Origin: Cristatella mucedo
Taxonomy: Eukaryota > Bryozoa > Phylactolaemata > Cristatellidae
Assembly (NCBI GenBank): GCA_009760855.2
Contig: WPIO01000057.1
Span: forward strand, 1,333,501 to 1,397,500
Direction: 5' to 3'
DNA: 64,000 bases
In this document: positions 11,280 through 24,219 of the stretch, one piece after another
How positions within the stretch are numbered: the stretch's first letter is position 1
Layout of the letters: each line of letters starts with the position of its first letter
Notes under the pieces: generated by a model
What the model was told of the DNA's origin: nothing
Database searches by the model: none
What the model saw: the letters and a program-made list of their open reading frames with translations, nothing else
Translations under genes and position numbers: made by a program

Positions 11280-13800
11280 GCATGGGTACTTGCACGATAC
11301 AAAGTACGATGGGCCATCGCTTAGGTGACAAGGGTACCTGGATCTGTGATGCTATTTCATCATCAATGCACAGTGGAACTGCACAGCAAGCCCTTCCTTT
11401 GCTGAGACAAAGCAGGGCGAAATTCAGAACCCTGCTTCGTGTAAGTTTTGGCCTTGATGCTCATCCAGTCTGCTCAGAGCTTACACTTTAAAATAGGCAC
11501 CGAGCACTCGTGACCAATCGGCAGTAGCAGCTAGAGGACACAGCGAAAGCTACTCACTATACTACTTGCCGCCAAAAGCAGCTGTGTGGCAAAATGCGCT
11601 ATAATTAAAAGCATTGAGCTTACACGTGGGGGAGGAGGCCGGACAAATCACACGTTAAGCTGATGACTTGCACTTTGGTGGTGGGCCTCGCACCCCAAAA
11701 CCATCTTGCTTGCTTAGGAGGACTGCAGGAAGCGTGATCCCTGCCTTTCCAGGTTTCCTGCCATGAGCAACAAGCAACAGACTTGTCTAGCTTTGCAGCA
11801 GCCAATGGAATGTCTATGCTCTCGAGTGCAGAATGAAAGGAGATTAAGCACAAACATGCAGTTTCTTATGCTTACTTTTGCTCAACTTTTATCTTCAATG
11901 TTTGGCTTAAAATCTCATTTTTGTATTAGGTGAGCAGACCTTATCTTTTGCAGTCAATTTTGCCTGCATCCTTGCGTGGTGACCCAAGTCCCATGCCTCA
12001 AACCTATGCGTACGCGAGTGCGTGCAAACATACATACACTCGACAAAACGTCGTGGATGCTAATTTTCGACAAACCCATCGATCTAGCTTTGTAGGCGTG
12101 GCAACTCAATCCAGACAAATATCCGTGCATTGCCAGAAACCACCTATGCATCTCCTCTTGCTGTGTGCTGGACGACGGTATCTCACTTGAGCAGCCTAAC
12201 GACCGCGAACCCCAGCCACGTGGTCAAGGTGTAGTTACTCGAGTCAGTAAGTGGTCCTTAAATCTGAACACGAATCGAATATGAATGACTAGCTTTGCAG
12301 GCAGTCTGGTGAATTTAATGGAAAGACTTCTTGCAGTCGTCCAAGAGGCCTCCAAAGTTACCGGAGCTTGAAGGTAATCTCAGATTAATAGAGCTTGGCC
12401 CCTTATTCTAGACCCTTGGTCAAGTTTTCCTTAGAGGACAGGGTTGTTTTCATTAGTTTGTTTAAGAAAATTCGTAGAGATCGAGGACCCAATTCCAACA
12501 TTCTGCTTATCAATCACCTTCAGCCGGTTCCAAGGTCTTCGATGGTAAGTACAGCTGGGTATCGTCGGCTTAGCAGAGATTGCTGATACCATGTTACCAC
12601 GCCGAATTATCCTCTCTACAGGCACTGTGTACAAGAACACCAATGAAACACGAACAGATCTTTCTGGAACTCAGTGCAGGTGCTGTGATCTGCTCGATGA
12701 GACCTGACTGCCACGAGATGCAGAGTAAACACAATCGCACAGGCGTGACTCAAACCACCTTCGAGCATCATCGGTGGGACCAATTGGTTGTTCTCAATCA
12801 CTTGAGATCTTATCATCAGCAGAGTCAACAGCTTCCTGAGGATGGCCGGCTGATGAGCTTCCCGACAGGTCGAGTACGACCACAGCAATGAAGTTTGCAT
12901 CATTGCCACTTAAGATATCACTTAAGATATTGGTCACACGGCTGACAGTGGTCTCGGTTGGATTGCGTCACTTGGGCTCAACTAAAGTCTTCCTAATAAG
13001 TCCTTTGTAGCCGGTTGCAGGCTAATCTGATGGCCTGCGAGATTTTTTGCCATTACATTAATGTTCCTGCTAAATCAGCTGATTTTTACCTCTACTCTCT
13101 CACCCTTGCCGTCAGCAGCCCACGAATACGTCAGGATATCCGCCAGTTAGACACCTGAGGGATCGTGGTGGTCTAGCCGGCCCAAGACGTGTCCTTTAAG
13201 TGATGACACATGGCAAAAAAGGCATCCTGGCTGATGAAGAGAGCCACTGCAAGCTACAGCGAGCACACTGCACGTTCAGCCTCATTCCAAGAGTCCCCCT
13301 TCCTTGCATTCCAATCAAAGCCTTGACACATCGAATGAGGCAGGGACGACTTGTTCAACATCTCTCCTCTGCTTTCCTGGTTTTAAGAAAAGGAGACTGG
13401 CCTAAAGACTAGCTTCGCCAGCCATTAGTCTGGCCAGGCCACACAGGGCAAGCAAGGCAAAGCAGTTAGACTGGATTCAACCTCTCCAACAACAGAGCCG
13501 TCATGGTTGCAAGGCAAGCTGAAGCAGACGATCCACACACGGGCACCTAGACTAGTCGATGGATGCCTCTGTACAGTGGTCGGCAAAGCAACTGGCATGC
13601 TGGATCGAGGGTCAAGGTTGCTGCTGCTGCAGGAATAAGAACCCATTGGCTGAGGTATCAATGTAGCCCAGCGCAGGTATTTGATGAATGTATGATCTAA
13701 TAATGACTTTCAATTGAACAATTGAGGTGAGAGCACAATTGGGATGGGGGCAGAGTGATCTACCGAACCAGGTTTGGGGGAGCAGTAGGGAGAGGTCCAC
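11280..13800. other. No identifiable gene
   Basis: Unassigned. Open frames of 60-100 codons on both strands show no recognisable domain. Confidence 0.45.
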
Positions 13801-13804
13801 CTAC

Positions 13805-13922
13805 CGGCTGACACGGAGGATTGCTCTAATGCCGCCGGCTTCACGCTGCTGCAGCGGCTACAGCGCAGGAGCCTCTTCAGCCATTGTGGCGAAGTCATCG
13901 AGCGCGCTCCAGGCACAGCCAT
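13805..13922 (-). CDS. Weak candidate first exon, unidentified
   Basis: Within a locally GC-rich patch, a minus-strand ATG at 13922 opens 39 codons (MAVPGARSMTSPQWLKRLLR...) up to a donor GCCG|GTAGGT in phase 1. No protein family is recognised. It may be a chance frame; it is listed because start, donor and CpG context coincide upstream of the candidate exon at 5.9-6.4 kb on the same strand. Confidence 0.2.
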
Positions 13923-13924
13923 AG

Positions 13925-16900
13925 CAAGGGCGGCACCGTTAGTGCGGGCGGGCGCGGGAGCGCAGGCGAGCTGGCACATCCATTCGGCGACAATAGACCT
14001 GCTGCAGCCTCCGCACCGCACGGCCATCCTCAGGGAGCCGCTAGGAAGAATCAGCTCCCAGCTCCTCAATCTAGCCGGTCAGCTATATATGTATGGGAGT
14101 CCAGTGAAACCAGGATTAGCTCAACTGGCTGGCATGCTCATTTTCCCTTTCATCTGGCTGCTGCCAGTGGACCGATGTCCTGGCAGGTGGCAGAGAGGCA
14201 ACAGCTGGCTGCCTTCTCCAAGCTCAGCCATCCAGCAGTCAGTCAGTTGGCTACCGGCAGTCGCGGCTGCCGATCCATCACCAGCCGGCCTGCCGGGGGT
14301 CGGTCTCAGCTTAACCTTTGGAAGGAGCTACTCTCCCATCCGGATGGTGCAGGGCTGAGGCAGAGCGGCTGGCAAAGCTTCTCTCGCAAGCGTGCGAGCA
14401 AGAACTCGACTGTGCATCGACTCTCGACTGCACCATATCGACTGTCGTTTTAGGACGATGGAGCGTCCGCAGGCAGGCCAGGCAGCTTACGCTGCATGTC
14501 ACAGGAAGAAGCCGAGCTCGGCATTTGCACTCGGCAAGCTGCTCATACAGGCTCGAGTCGATTGCAGGATGAGCCAAAGGCTCACGACTACCGAGCTCGT
14601 GAGGATCTGATCACAACTGCTCAAGCTCCCTAGCTACTCAGCTAACAGGGACTGGAGTCATAAACTCAGATGCAGCTGCGAATGATTAACACTGCACAGC
14701 TACAGCCGGCTACTGGCACGGTCTCGAAAACAAACACCCACACTTCAAAGCTGCCTAACTAACCGGTGTAAACCTGGAGCCACTAATAGCAGCTAGCTGC
14801 CTAACCGATTGTTAACCATTGAATGCCCAGCCCTGCCCCAGTCTCGGTCCAGTTAAAGGATAATAGCAGTCACTAGCTCCCCTGACTAGCTGCTGCTTGA
14901 CAGATGACACCCGAAGGTCCTCTGGGCAGTCGAGTGCTCAGATTATCATTTGCCACTCCACTGCTGCCAGAGCTGCCTTCGGATGGAACAGCAGCAGAAG
15001 AGGAGCACAGCCCATTCGTGGCCGACGAACAGTATGGCATAATGTTTCGGCAGCTGTAATCCCCCCCCCCAAAGACTAAGATGCTACCGTTACAGCCGGC
15101 TGAGGCTCAGCCACCAGTGGCTGTCACGGATCCAAGCAGAGCATTTCTACCAAGGTGCCACGTTTTGCTTGACAAATCCATGTTGTTTCATAGTGTCAGT
15201 ACCAGACTGTCTGCCTGCTAGGGCAAAGCACGAGATGCCTGAGAGCCAATGGCCAAGTGCCGCCGAAATTCCGGTACACTCGGTTCTACTTAAGATCGCA
15301 GGTCAACAAGGGAATACCTTGTGGCGTTTCCAGAACACATTTCCGGCACCAAGCTAATATTTGTAGAAGCCCGTTTTTTCCACGCAAGCCGTGCCCAGGC
15401 TCACAGCTTGAGCCTCTTCGATTCCTTATGTAGATTGTGTGTGATCGTCCATGCACTCACTTAGAATGCTTTCTTCGCAGACTGCTGTTTGCAGTCACTT
15501 TATATGCTCCACTAACAACCAGTCAGACTCCAGGGCTGCCACCTGAGCCTGCACGATCTGGCTCGTGCAGCTAAGAGATGCCATGCTCGCTCACCGTTGG
15601 CAAAGCAAAAAATTGACAGCTAGCCTTACAAAGTGGCAACGTCATCAGAACGACTCATTCCCACAGGCCGCGGTCACCTAGCGCCAGGACTGGGTCGCAT
15701 AGGGATGGAATGAAAGCAACAGGAGAAAATAAGGTTTGCAATCAATAGGCAGCTGCCACAGACCCTTGCTGCCCCCCCCCCCCTGCAATGCAAAGTGCGG
15801 CTAGCCTGGCTTAAGGAGCACACTAGCCGCCTACTTAATTTCACTACTGCTAAGGGCAGCAGCGGTTGCTTCGAGAATTGCAAGAACGAGAAATCGATTC
15901 TTCATAGCAACAAGGTGGAGGATACATGATGGCGGGTACCAGCAAATGAAAAGTTTGAGTGCAGGAGAGAGGAGCAAAAATGCAGTGGCTGCAACCATAA
16001 CTCTAGCCAACAGGTCGCTAGAAAGGGCCGGGAGCTGCTGAGATCAACATGCCAGAACCAGTCATCATCGCCTTAGCTCAGCTGATGCCACTAGGGCAGT
16101 GCTCGCTCAGCCTGTCGAATGCCGGAGTTAAAGCCAAAAGGTCGTAGCCAAACCGGCCAATGTGAAAGACATCATGCTGCGACAGTCGTCTCAGCTGGAT
16201 CGTTCGGCAGCCACAGCTGTATCCACCACAATATCCGCAGGCGACACGCTGCTGCACCGGCCGAGGTGCTGAGAACTCAAGTGAAATGGGACCAGCAGCT
16301 TATGGACGGCTTCAAAAAGCCTGACAGCAACTGTATCCAAGTGAAGCGCGCACAAGCCGACCAGGCAACTGGACGGCAACACAACTGATGCAAAGCCTGT
16401 GACTTGGCTAAGCCCTGTCGAAATCGTTATGGCATTCCTCAAGGAAGTTGCTAGTGGGAGGAGAGCTCAACACCGAGGTGGTAACCTTCATTTTAGCATT
16501 TGGGAGAGGATACAATTCGACCTTGAGGAGTGTAACAAAGGTCAATGTCTTCTCTCAGGAATCAGCAGGGGAAGAACTGATCAGCCGTTTTCAAAATTGT
16601 GATTTTAATGAGCCCGGGCTGCTTGCCTCGAGGCAGCTCGGCAGCCTCGTGTGTCTGGCTCGTCGAAATGAAATTCGAAGGCTTCCTGGGAGAGCCTGGA
16701 GACTTCCTAGCCCGTAGGCTCCCATAAAATGTAATTGGTTGGCTTGCTCCGATAAAATGCCTCGAAGCCAAGACTGCAGCAAAGAAAGGCTCTGTAGCTC
16801 TTCTAAACAAAATCTTGCTATTCTCCATTTTGTCGCAGCCTAAAGCTCTGCATGCCGAAGCAGTTCTGCCCCAACGTTTCTTCGGACACACTAATCTAAA

Positions 16901-17415
16901 GAGACATCTGTGCCCCGTCGAGCAAGGCTGATATCGTTAAGTCTGTATACAAAAGTTGCTTCTTCATTGCATCCGAAAAAAGGATAGTACCTGCTACAAA
17001 ATTCAAATTCAATGCCCCTCCGGTGATCGAACAAGCACACTTGCTATAGCAGGTATTTGTATAGCTCTCTAAATAAGAAGCAGTCATCCTAGCTGGAGAA
17101 ATTTCCAAAGGCGTGCAACGCACCTTGGCTCTCCAAGTCTGGTGAACCAATCACTGGAAGCCCGGAGCTGCATCTAAATCAACTAATCGTTTTTCCTATG
17201 CCAGCTGCCGGATCGACAAGCAGCCACATATTTGGCATGCATACCATATTTCCGGTAAATTAGCTGAGAAGTCAATACAATTGTGATCCCAGATCTGCTA
17301 GGCCATTTTGAGGTTAAAATAATGAAGATAATGACTTAGTGGCTGCATCAAGACGAATCAAAATTTGGCTGTACATTCTATGTAAGTGAGCATTTGTTCA
17401 CTGCCAGTATGGTTA
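13925..17415. other. No identifiable gene; GC-rich first kilobase
   Basis: 13.9-14.6 kb is GC-rich, with overlapping frames on both strands that read as composition artefacts. The rest is unassigned. Homopolymer C runs occur at 15061-15070 and 15773-15783. Confidence 0.4.
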
Positions 17416-17420
17416 TGCTT

Positions 17421-18042
17421 ATAATAATAATAATAATAATAATAATGTACTTGATAAAGCACCCTCAGAGAACTTAATCTCTTTCTAGGCACTTTACATT
17501 TGCTGCAAAGGGAAATGCAATTGAATGGTAAGTAAAATCATGCTTGAAAAACAAACAAAATGAATAACATGGTTAGGGGTGACATGCACAAGGTCAGCAT
17601 GCAAATGTGGTTAGTGGCAGCATGCACAGTGTCAGCACTCATAAGCACGTGAAGGACGAATCACAGGGACCCACTAAATGCTGTCCTAAATAGGTGTGTT
17701 TTTTTAAGTTCCTTTTAAATGTGGTCAGGTCAGGGGATGTTCTGACGCAGGTCGGGAGGGAGTTCCAGGCTTTGGGAGCATACGAACTAAATGCACGGTC
17801 TCCAAAGGATTTAAGGTTTGTACGAGGTATTTCTAGACAGTTGGATTCCAAAAAGCGGGTGGTACGATGCTTGGCCTGATGGGGGAGTATGTCGGAGAGA
17901 CAGGCTGGAGTCATAGAATGAAGGGACCTAAAAGTGAGCAACAAAACCTTGAAGTCAATCCGTTGCTTGACTGGTAGCCAGTGCAGGTCGGCGAGAAGTG
18001 GAGTAATGTGGCAACTGCGACGCTCACGACAGGCAAGCCTAA
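17421..18042 (-). mobile_element. LINE family A 3' half, head-to-head with the next copy
   Basis: The (AAT)n tail at 17421 is followed on the minus strand by 3' UTR and the frame at 17639-17944 (TFRSLHSMTPACLSDILPHQ ... YAPKAWNSLPTCVRTS). The 5' side breaks abruptly at 18042 where the sequence switches strand. Confidence 0.88.
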
Positions 18043-18252
18043 ATGCTTGCTGACACTATGCATGCCGCCACTAACCACACTTGCGTGCTGAACCCATGCA
18101 TGTCACCCATAACCATGTTATTCGCGTTGTTTATCAAGAATTATATCCACTCACCATTCGATCGAGTTTCCTTTGCAGCAAATGTAAAGCGCCTAGAAAG
18201 AGATTGAGTTCTCTGAGGGTGCTTTATCAAGTGTATTAGTATTATTATTATG
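18043..18252 (+). mobile_element. LINE family A 3' UTR in opposite orientation
   Basis: The plus-strand family A 3' UTR (GCTGACACTATGCATGCCGC... AAATGTAAAGCGCCTAGAAAG...) ends in (ATT)n at 18240-18251. Together with the minus copy to its left it forms an inverted repeat of about 200 bp around a loop of about 400 bp. Confidence 0.85.
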
Positions 18253-18434
18253 ACAAATAACTAGCTAGGAAGGCTAGTGAGCAGAAATTTACCTTCACAA
18301 GAGGAGGCACATCGGGAGGCTGAGTCGTCAATCACACCAAAAAGATCAACATGCCTAGTGAAGCAGAAAAGAGAAAAAGTGTGGGAGAGAGAGTGAGAAA
18401 GCAAACAACTTAAAAAGAAAAAGAGACTTGCATA

Positions 18435-19060
18435 GTAATAATAGTAATTAAACATTCAGATAGTACCCCAGATAGCTAAATCTTTTAAGGCATTTTATAA
18501 ATGCTGAACAAGAAACCTGTCAATTGGTTAGTCACCAAGGAAATCCTCTCAGATAAAACAAAGGCTGCGATGAACAGGTAAGACTTTAGATTTTTCTGAA
18601 TGTTGTCGAATCAGGAGACAATGCGATACGAGTCGGTAGTGACTTCCATACTTTTGTAGCATTCTAACTGATGGCCTATTAAGAAAGGATATAATTTAGT
18701 TGTGGGCACATCTGAATGACACGAGTCAGAAGTATGGGTGCCTCGGTGTGTGAGAGGCCTGATTAGGAATTAACTCAGATAGTAAGCCGGAGCAAGAGAC
18801 TGGCAGACCTAAAGGTGAGTGAAATAGGGAGCATTTGCAGATTTATGAGAAGTGGTACACAGCAGCTGTTGGACGTTTACGACAGAGAAGCCTAACTGCC
18901 GAGTTTTGAACCACTATTGCACAGGTAGGAAGACCAGCAAATAGCAAGTTACTACTAGTAGAAGTCTAACCCCGGTATATCACGTATGCAGGGGTCAGCT
19001 TTGCTAGGTTGTCCTTATATAAGCTAGCCTGGGTTTTGTTAATTTTTAAGCAGGTGAAAA
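18435..19060 (-). mobile_element. Old LINE family A remnant
   Basis: Diverged match to the family A 3' UTR and RT C-terminus on the minus strand, in consensus order (GGCATTTTATAAATGCTG; GTCGGTAGTGACTTCCA; CCTAAAGGTGAGTGAAAT; AGCCTAACTGCCGAGTTTTG). Heavily mutated, with no open frame. Confidence 0.65.
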
Positions 19061-19149
19061 TAGACTTGACTTAAGTGGCTAGCAGGGAGGGAAAGAAGCA
19101 TGCACACATTATGCATGTCACTGGCATAGATAGAGAAAAGGAATGAGAT

Positions 19150-19161
19150 AGAGAGATAAAT

Positions 19162-19220
<59 letters not shown>
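19150..19220. repeat. (GA)n microsatellite
   Basis: GA dinucleotide array with flanking GATA/GAAA units. Confidence 0.95.
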
Positions 19221-19269
19221 CTTCAATATTACACTTTAACGAATAACACGGAGGTTTCCCATACTGCAT

Positions 19270-20088
19270 CGTCCTGGAGTTGAAGGTAACAGCCCCATTT
19301 CACGGTAGACGTGTATCTAGACTAAGAAAATGCTCAATCCTGAGTAGACACTGTAATATAGATCGGCTTTAGAGTTCCCCCTTCGGGCCATTGCAGTGCC
19401 ATACCATCACGAAGAAGAACAAGGAAGGGGAGCACTTGATTAAGAAGTCAGCCTAGCAGCTGATCGAGCTAGCAGCTGCAGTAAGGCAAGGGGTTGGCAG
19501 ACCGACCACCCCTCTAGACCTGATGTAGATATGCCAGGAATATAATTCAAAAGTCTAAGAAAAACTGATGCCAGGATGGGGGTGCATGACTGGCAATTTT
19601 TCAGGATGCCAACATACCAGGGTGTACCGAAGGCTAGCCATGTTCGGACTGACTCAGAAAAAGGCATGCCGAATGCTTGCACAGGCATTACCTTCCAGCC
19701 CTCCTTTGGTATGAAATAAGTTATTTGAGAGTACTAAGGCGGCAATTGCCAAGGTTGCAAACATGTTCAATATCGAGGTGTCTCTTAATGAAACAACTTA
19801 TTCCATAAAGGCATCAAGTCGGTTGCCAGCTAATAAGAAACAAAAAATCCGACCAACTGCAGACAGGCTATAGAAAAAAGCTTGCCGGTGCTCCAAAAAT
19901 TGATGTTTCTTGGGAATTAAAAAAACTAGTCATGAAATGGTCCCTTACACATGCAAATGGTAATGAATAACTAATTCTGAAATCAAAAATGAAAATAAAG
20001 ATAAGCTTATGCTCTCAAAAGACAGAATTAGATACAATAAAAGGAATCACGATTATCGGACTCAGGTTGCCATATAAATATCATAATA
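19270..20088. other. No identifiable gene
   Basis: Unassigned AT-rich sequence with no exon or known repeat recognised. Confidence 0.5.
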
Positions 20089-20254
20089 CATGCGTTATAG
20101 CACCATTAGTGAACTCGATCTCTTTCTAGGCACTTTAAATTTTCTGGAAAGGAAGCATGATCGAATGGGTTGCATGGTTGATGAACAACAATCGTAACAT
20201 GGTTAAAGGTGACATGCACAGGGTCAGCATGCAAATATTGCAAGTAGCAGCATG

Positions 20255-20615
20255 TAATGTAATGTATCTCCATCTGTAACTCCACAAAGTCATATAGACT
20301 AGGTGGGTGTTACACAGGAGAGTTTTGTATAGCCCACTCACAGCCTAAGCAGCTTTTGTTACGCATTCGGTAGCCAACAGACTTCGTCTCACGCAACAAA
20401 GAGAAAGTGGGAAGCATAGCAGAGTAAGGAGAGCAGTTGAAGTAGTGAGCAGCATGGAAGTAGCAGCTCAGGACCGTTGAAAAGGATGAGCCATAGCCGG
20501 CAGCAGAAGAGTAGTTGTCGTTGCATACAAACTGTGGAAGCGAGTACCACAGTCTAGGACCTGCAGAGCTAAAGCTTCTTCACCAACGGTCTTTAAGCAG
20601 AGGAATGGAACAGCT
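20255..20615 (-). mobile_element. LINE family B 3' end nested in family A
   Basis: (TAATG)2 and the conserved family B 3' UTR run to the C-terminal RT coding end (SFLRLKTVGEEALALQVLDC-like frame on the minus strand). Host family A sequence stops at AGCAGCATG and resumes with ATGCAAAATGTCAGCAC, so the target duplication is about 3-4 bp (ATG). Confidence 0.85.
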
Positions 20616-21489
20616 ATGCAAAATGTCAGCACGCATAAGCACACAAAGAGCAAATCACAGGGACCCACTAAATGCTGTGATAGAAATGTACTTTTACTTT
20701 TTTAAATGTGGTAAGTCAGGGGATGTTGTGATGAAAGTAGGTAGGGAGTTCCAGGCTTTGGGAGCATACAAACTAAAGGCACGGTCTCCAAAGGATTTGA
20801 AGTTCCTACGTGGTACAGGTAAACGATTTGATTCAGAAAAGCAGATGGTATGATGCTTAGCAAAATGGGGAAGTAGATCTGATAGATAGGCCTGGACCCA
20901 AAGAATGAAGAGACCTATAAGTGAGTGAAAAAGCCCCCAAGTCGATGAGCTGGTTGACTGGGAGCCAGTGCAAGTCGGCCAGAAGTGATTTGATGTGATT
21001 ACTGCGATGCTCATGACAGACAAGCCTAGCTGCAGAGTTTTTCACCAGCTGTAAGTGCCTGATTGCGCAGGCCGGTAGACCAGCCAGCAGAGAGTTACAG
21101 AAGTCAAGACCGGATGTCACAAATGCATGGACTGATTTAGATGTGGTATTGCTGTCTAAACAAGCCCGAATTTTAGCAATGTTATGTAACTGAAAGTAGG
21201 TAGACTTGACTGTGGAGCTGATGTGGTCATCTAACGTAAGGTCACTTTGGAAAAGGATAACTAGATTTCGTGCAGATTCAACTGGAGATATACTGACAGA
21301 GCCCATTCTGAGCGTTAACATTTCTAATTTCTGAATCACACTTTGTTTGCTCAGAACTGGTAAGTTGGTTTAATCATCATTCAATTCAAGAAAGTTTGCT
21401 GCCATCTAAGTGCAGATGTCATCTGTACATGCAGCAAGGGAGTTGAGAGAATTCAAGGTTCTGGAGGGCTGAGATCAAAACAAAGGTAC

Positions 21490-21752
<263 letters not shown>

Positions 21753-22424
21753 GTATCAACCGTGAAGAGAACAGGGCTCAGCACAGAGCCCTGAGGTACC
21801 CAATACTACAGAGGTTCATCAGATGACCTGTGTCCATTCACATCAATACTCTGGAGTCTCCCACTAAGAAAGGCCCTGAACCATTGCAGCGCAGTGTCAG
21901 TGATGCCCAGGCGTGATGAGAGGTGCTCAATAAGGACTTGGTGATCGATAGTGTCAAAAGCTGCCAAAAGATTGGACAAAACAAGCAGAGATACTCTACC
22001 TAAGTCTTTATTCCTAATTAGGTCGTTACACACCTCAAGCAATGCTGCCTCTGTGGAGTGATTAGCTCTAAAACTAGACTGAACTTACTAGCAAGAATTG
22101 AAATTTCAATATAGGAGTTCAGCTTGTCTGCTACGACTCGTTCCAGTGTCTTTGATAGGAACGGTAGAAGGGAGACTGAGTGGAGGTTGCTTAAGTTCTC
22201 TAGGTCTAGTGTTGATCTCTTGAGTAGTGACTAAGCCTTTTTGAAAGGTGTTGGGACATGACCTGACGGTAAAAACTTATTAGTGATACATAGGTATGCA
22301 TACCAGTACATGGTGATATGAGACACATACTTCCATATTTCTTAGTAGGGTGGGTTTTAAGGCATGGCAATTTGTTAGACACTTAATAGAATACCCCCTT
22401 GAAATATCCTTTCTAGCACTTGTT

Positions 22425-22560
22425 TGGCCTAGGGGGTTAAGGTGCTCACTTTTGATGACAGAGGTTGTGGGTTCAAGCCCTATGGGACATGTGAAGCATC
22501 TGGATAGAGATTACAGTTCTCCATGGTGCAATGCAAATAAACTAATTTTTGTAATGTATG
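22425..22560 (+). mobile_element. tRNA-derived SINE family I copy
   Basis: An A-box-like TGGCCTAGGGGG and a B-box GGTTCAAGCCC lie about 40 bp apart, followed by ATGTGAAGCATCTGGATAGAG and a diverged LINE-like tail. The same architecture occurs at 38425 and 44268. Confidence 0.75.
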
Positions 22561-22689
22561 CTCTAAAAATTACAAATTAAAAAACTGGGCATGTAATAAT
22601 AATATTAATAATAATGATAGCTATAATGATACGATTTTTGCATAGCATCTATTAGAAATAAATATATATATATATCTACTTATTTTACA

Positions 22690-22800
22690 CTAAGAAAACT
22701 TAATCTCTATTCAGATGCCTCACATATTCAGCAGGGCTCGAGCACACGACCTTGATCGTAAAGGCTAGCACCTTCCTTACCCCTTGTCCAAACCAGGATT
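22690..22800 (-). mobile_element. tRNA-derived SINE family I copy
   Basis: The minus-strand copy has the tail AACTTAATCTCTATTCAGATG in reverse, then the reverse B-box GGGCTCGAGCACACGACC. An (AT)n run lies just to the left. Confidence 0.7.
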
Positions 22801-22814
22801 CCCGAGACATTATC

Positions 22815-23410
22815 ATTACCAGAACAAGTTTTTAAAATTTAAGATCCTCATCCTGGCTTGCAAGTCACTTGACTCGCTTGTACCAGCCTACTTATTCGAC
22901 TTCCTTGCTCCTACGGTGTGTTGTTATACCATCTGCTATTCATCATCACGTCATTTCTCAGTACCTCGGAGTTAAAATTAAAATCTTTTGGCTATCGAGC
23001 CTTCAGCTCGCATGCATGAAAGTCTGGAACTAGCTTCAGGCGATGGTCCACTACCTGCGATGAGTTTGCATCTTAAAAGTCTCAGCTAGCTGAAGACACA
23101 TCTGCTCCAGTTGGCTTTTCCTTTGTTGAAGTGAACGTATTTTTTATCCTCAGGGTGTGCTTTACCTGCACACTAGTGCATAATTCAGTACATATTACTG
23201 GCCAATAGTTTTAATAGTCGCTGGCTATTACTGTCATGTTTCCTTTAGTGTACTGACCAAAGCAAAATACTTGTTTAATTTAGCATTCTTAATACCATGC
23301 ATTTCACTAACTCCATGGGTATTGACTCTCTTGAAGTAAGATGTGAAGCACCCAGATAGAGATTAAGTTCACTGAGAGCGCTACGCAAACAACCAATTAG
23401 CATTATTTCT
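22815..23410 (+). mobile_element. LINE family C 3' fragment (CR1/L2-like)
   Basis: The plus-strand frame FKILILACKSLDSLVPAYLF matches the CR1/L2 C-terminal block (FK.L...KSLH...P.YL) but differs from families A and B. Frame breaks follow. Its tail (GATGTGAAGCACCCAGATAGAG ATTAAGTTC...GAGAGCGCTACGCAAAC) is closer to the SINE family I tail than to family A. Confidence 0.7.
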
Positions 23411-23955
23411 ACTATTGTGTTAATAAGACATAAAATTCAAGGGCATGCTGTATCGGTGGCCGGTGAACAGCCCATGCCTTAAAAACCTACAAAGAGCATA
23501 AGAATACATGTCTAAAATTCCCCACACACTAGTGAGCTATATGAAAATAACTGATCGAGATGATATCTGATTAACTTGCTGCACTGGGTTGAAAATCATT
23601 TTGGGGACCAAAGAGCTCAACTTTCCTTGTACTATGCTTTAGGGAGGTCAAGGATTGACTGGGATATTGACTTTACTATTAACTTCAAAATGAGATTTTT
23701 AATTTTCTTGTCCAAAGGGATTATTTTTTCTCTGGTTTTGTAAAGATTTTGTAGAAGAGATTGAGTCCGGGGATGTGTATATAATTTCATTCTTCAGTGT
23801 ATGAAGCAAAATTGATAAGTCCATCCTCGTAAGCATATGCCAGTTTATAGGTGAGAAGTTCGGCAGGCTCCCAGAAAAATGACACGAAATAAAAAGCCAG
23901 ATGAGTATAGCCTACATCAAACTTACGTGTAGCAGCAGCTGTGGTAGTTATGGTA
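23410..23955. other. No identifiable gene
   Basis: Unassigned AT-rich sequence. Confidence 0.5.
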
Positions 23956-23959
23956 GGAG

Positions 23960-24110
23960 CATATAATAATAATGAGACATTTTTTAGCCTCCAAAGAGAA
24001 CCAAATCTTAAAGGCATTTAAAATAAGCTAAAGAGCCACTTATAGATGAGTAGATAAATATATATATATAGTAGTAGTAGTATAAATATATATATAAATA
24101 AATTATATTT
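23960..24110 (-). mobile_element. LINE family A tail remnant with AT-rich simple repeats
   Basis: AATAATAATGAGACATTTTTTAGC and AAGGCATTTAAAATA resemble a diverged family A 3' end. (TA)n and (GTA)n runs follow at 24055-24100. Confidence 0.5.
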
Positions 24111-24219
24111 TAGATAGGTTCTGGTGCAGCACGAAGCTGCAATGCAAACGACTTAATTTATTTGAAATCCATACCCGGGCAGACCAAGCTTATTAATTCA
24201 AACTTTAGTATGGTGATTT

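Noticed and set aside
13884-14453. 189-codon plus-strand frame
   Set aside because: GC-rich artefact without domain. No start/donor pair better than on the other strand.
22425-22500. Possible functional tRNA gene
   Set aside because: Only A/B-box-like motifs are present. It continues into a LINE-like tail and recurs elsewhere as a SINE.
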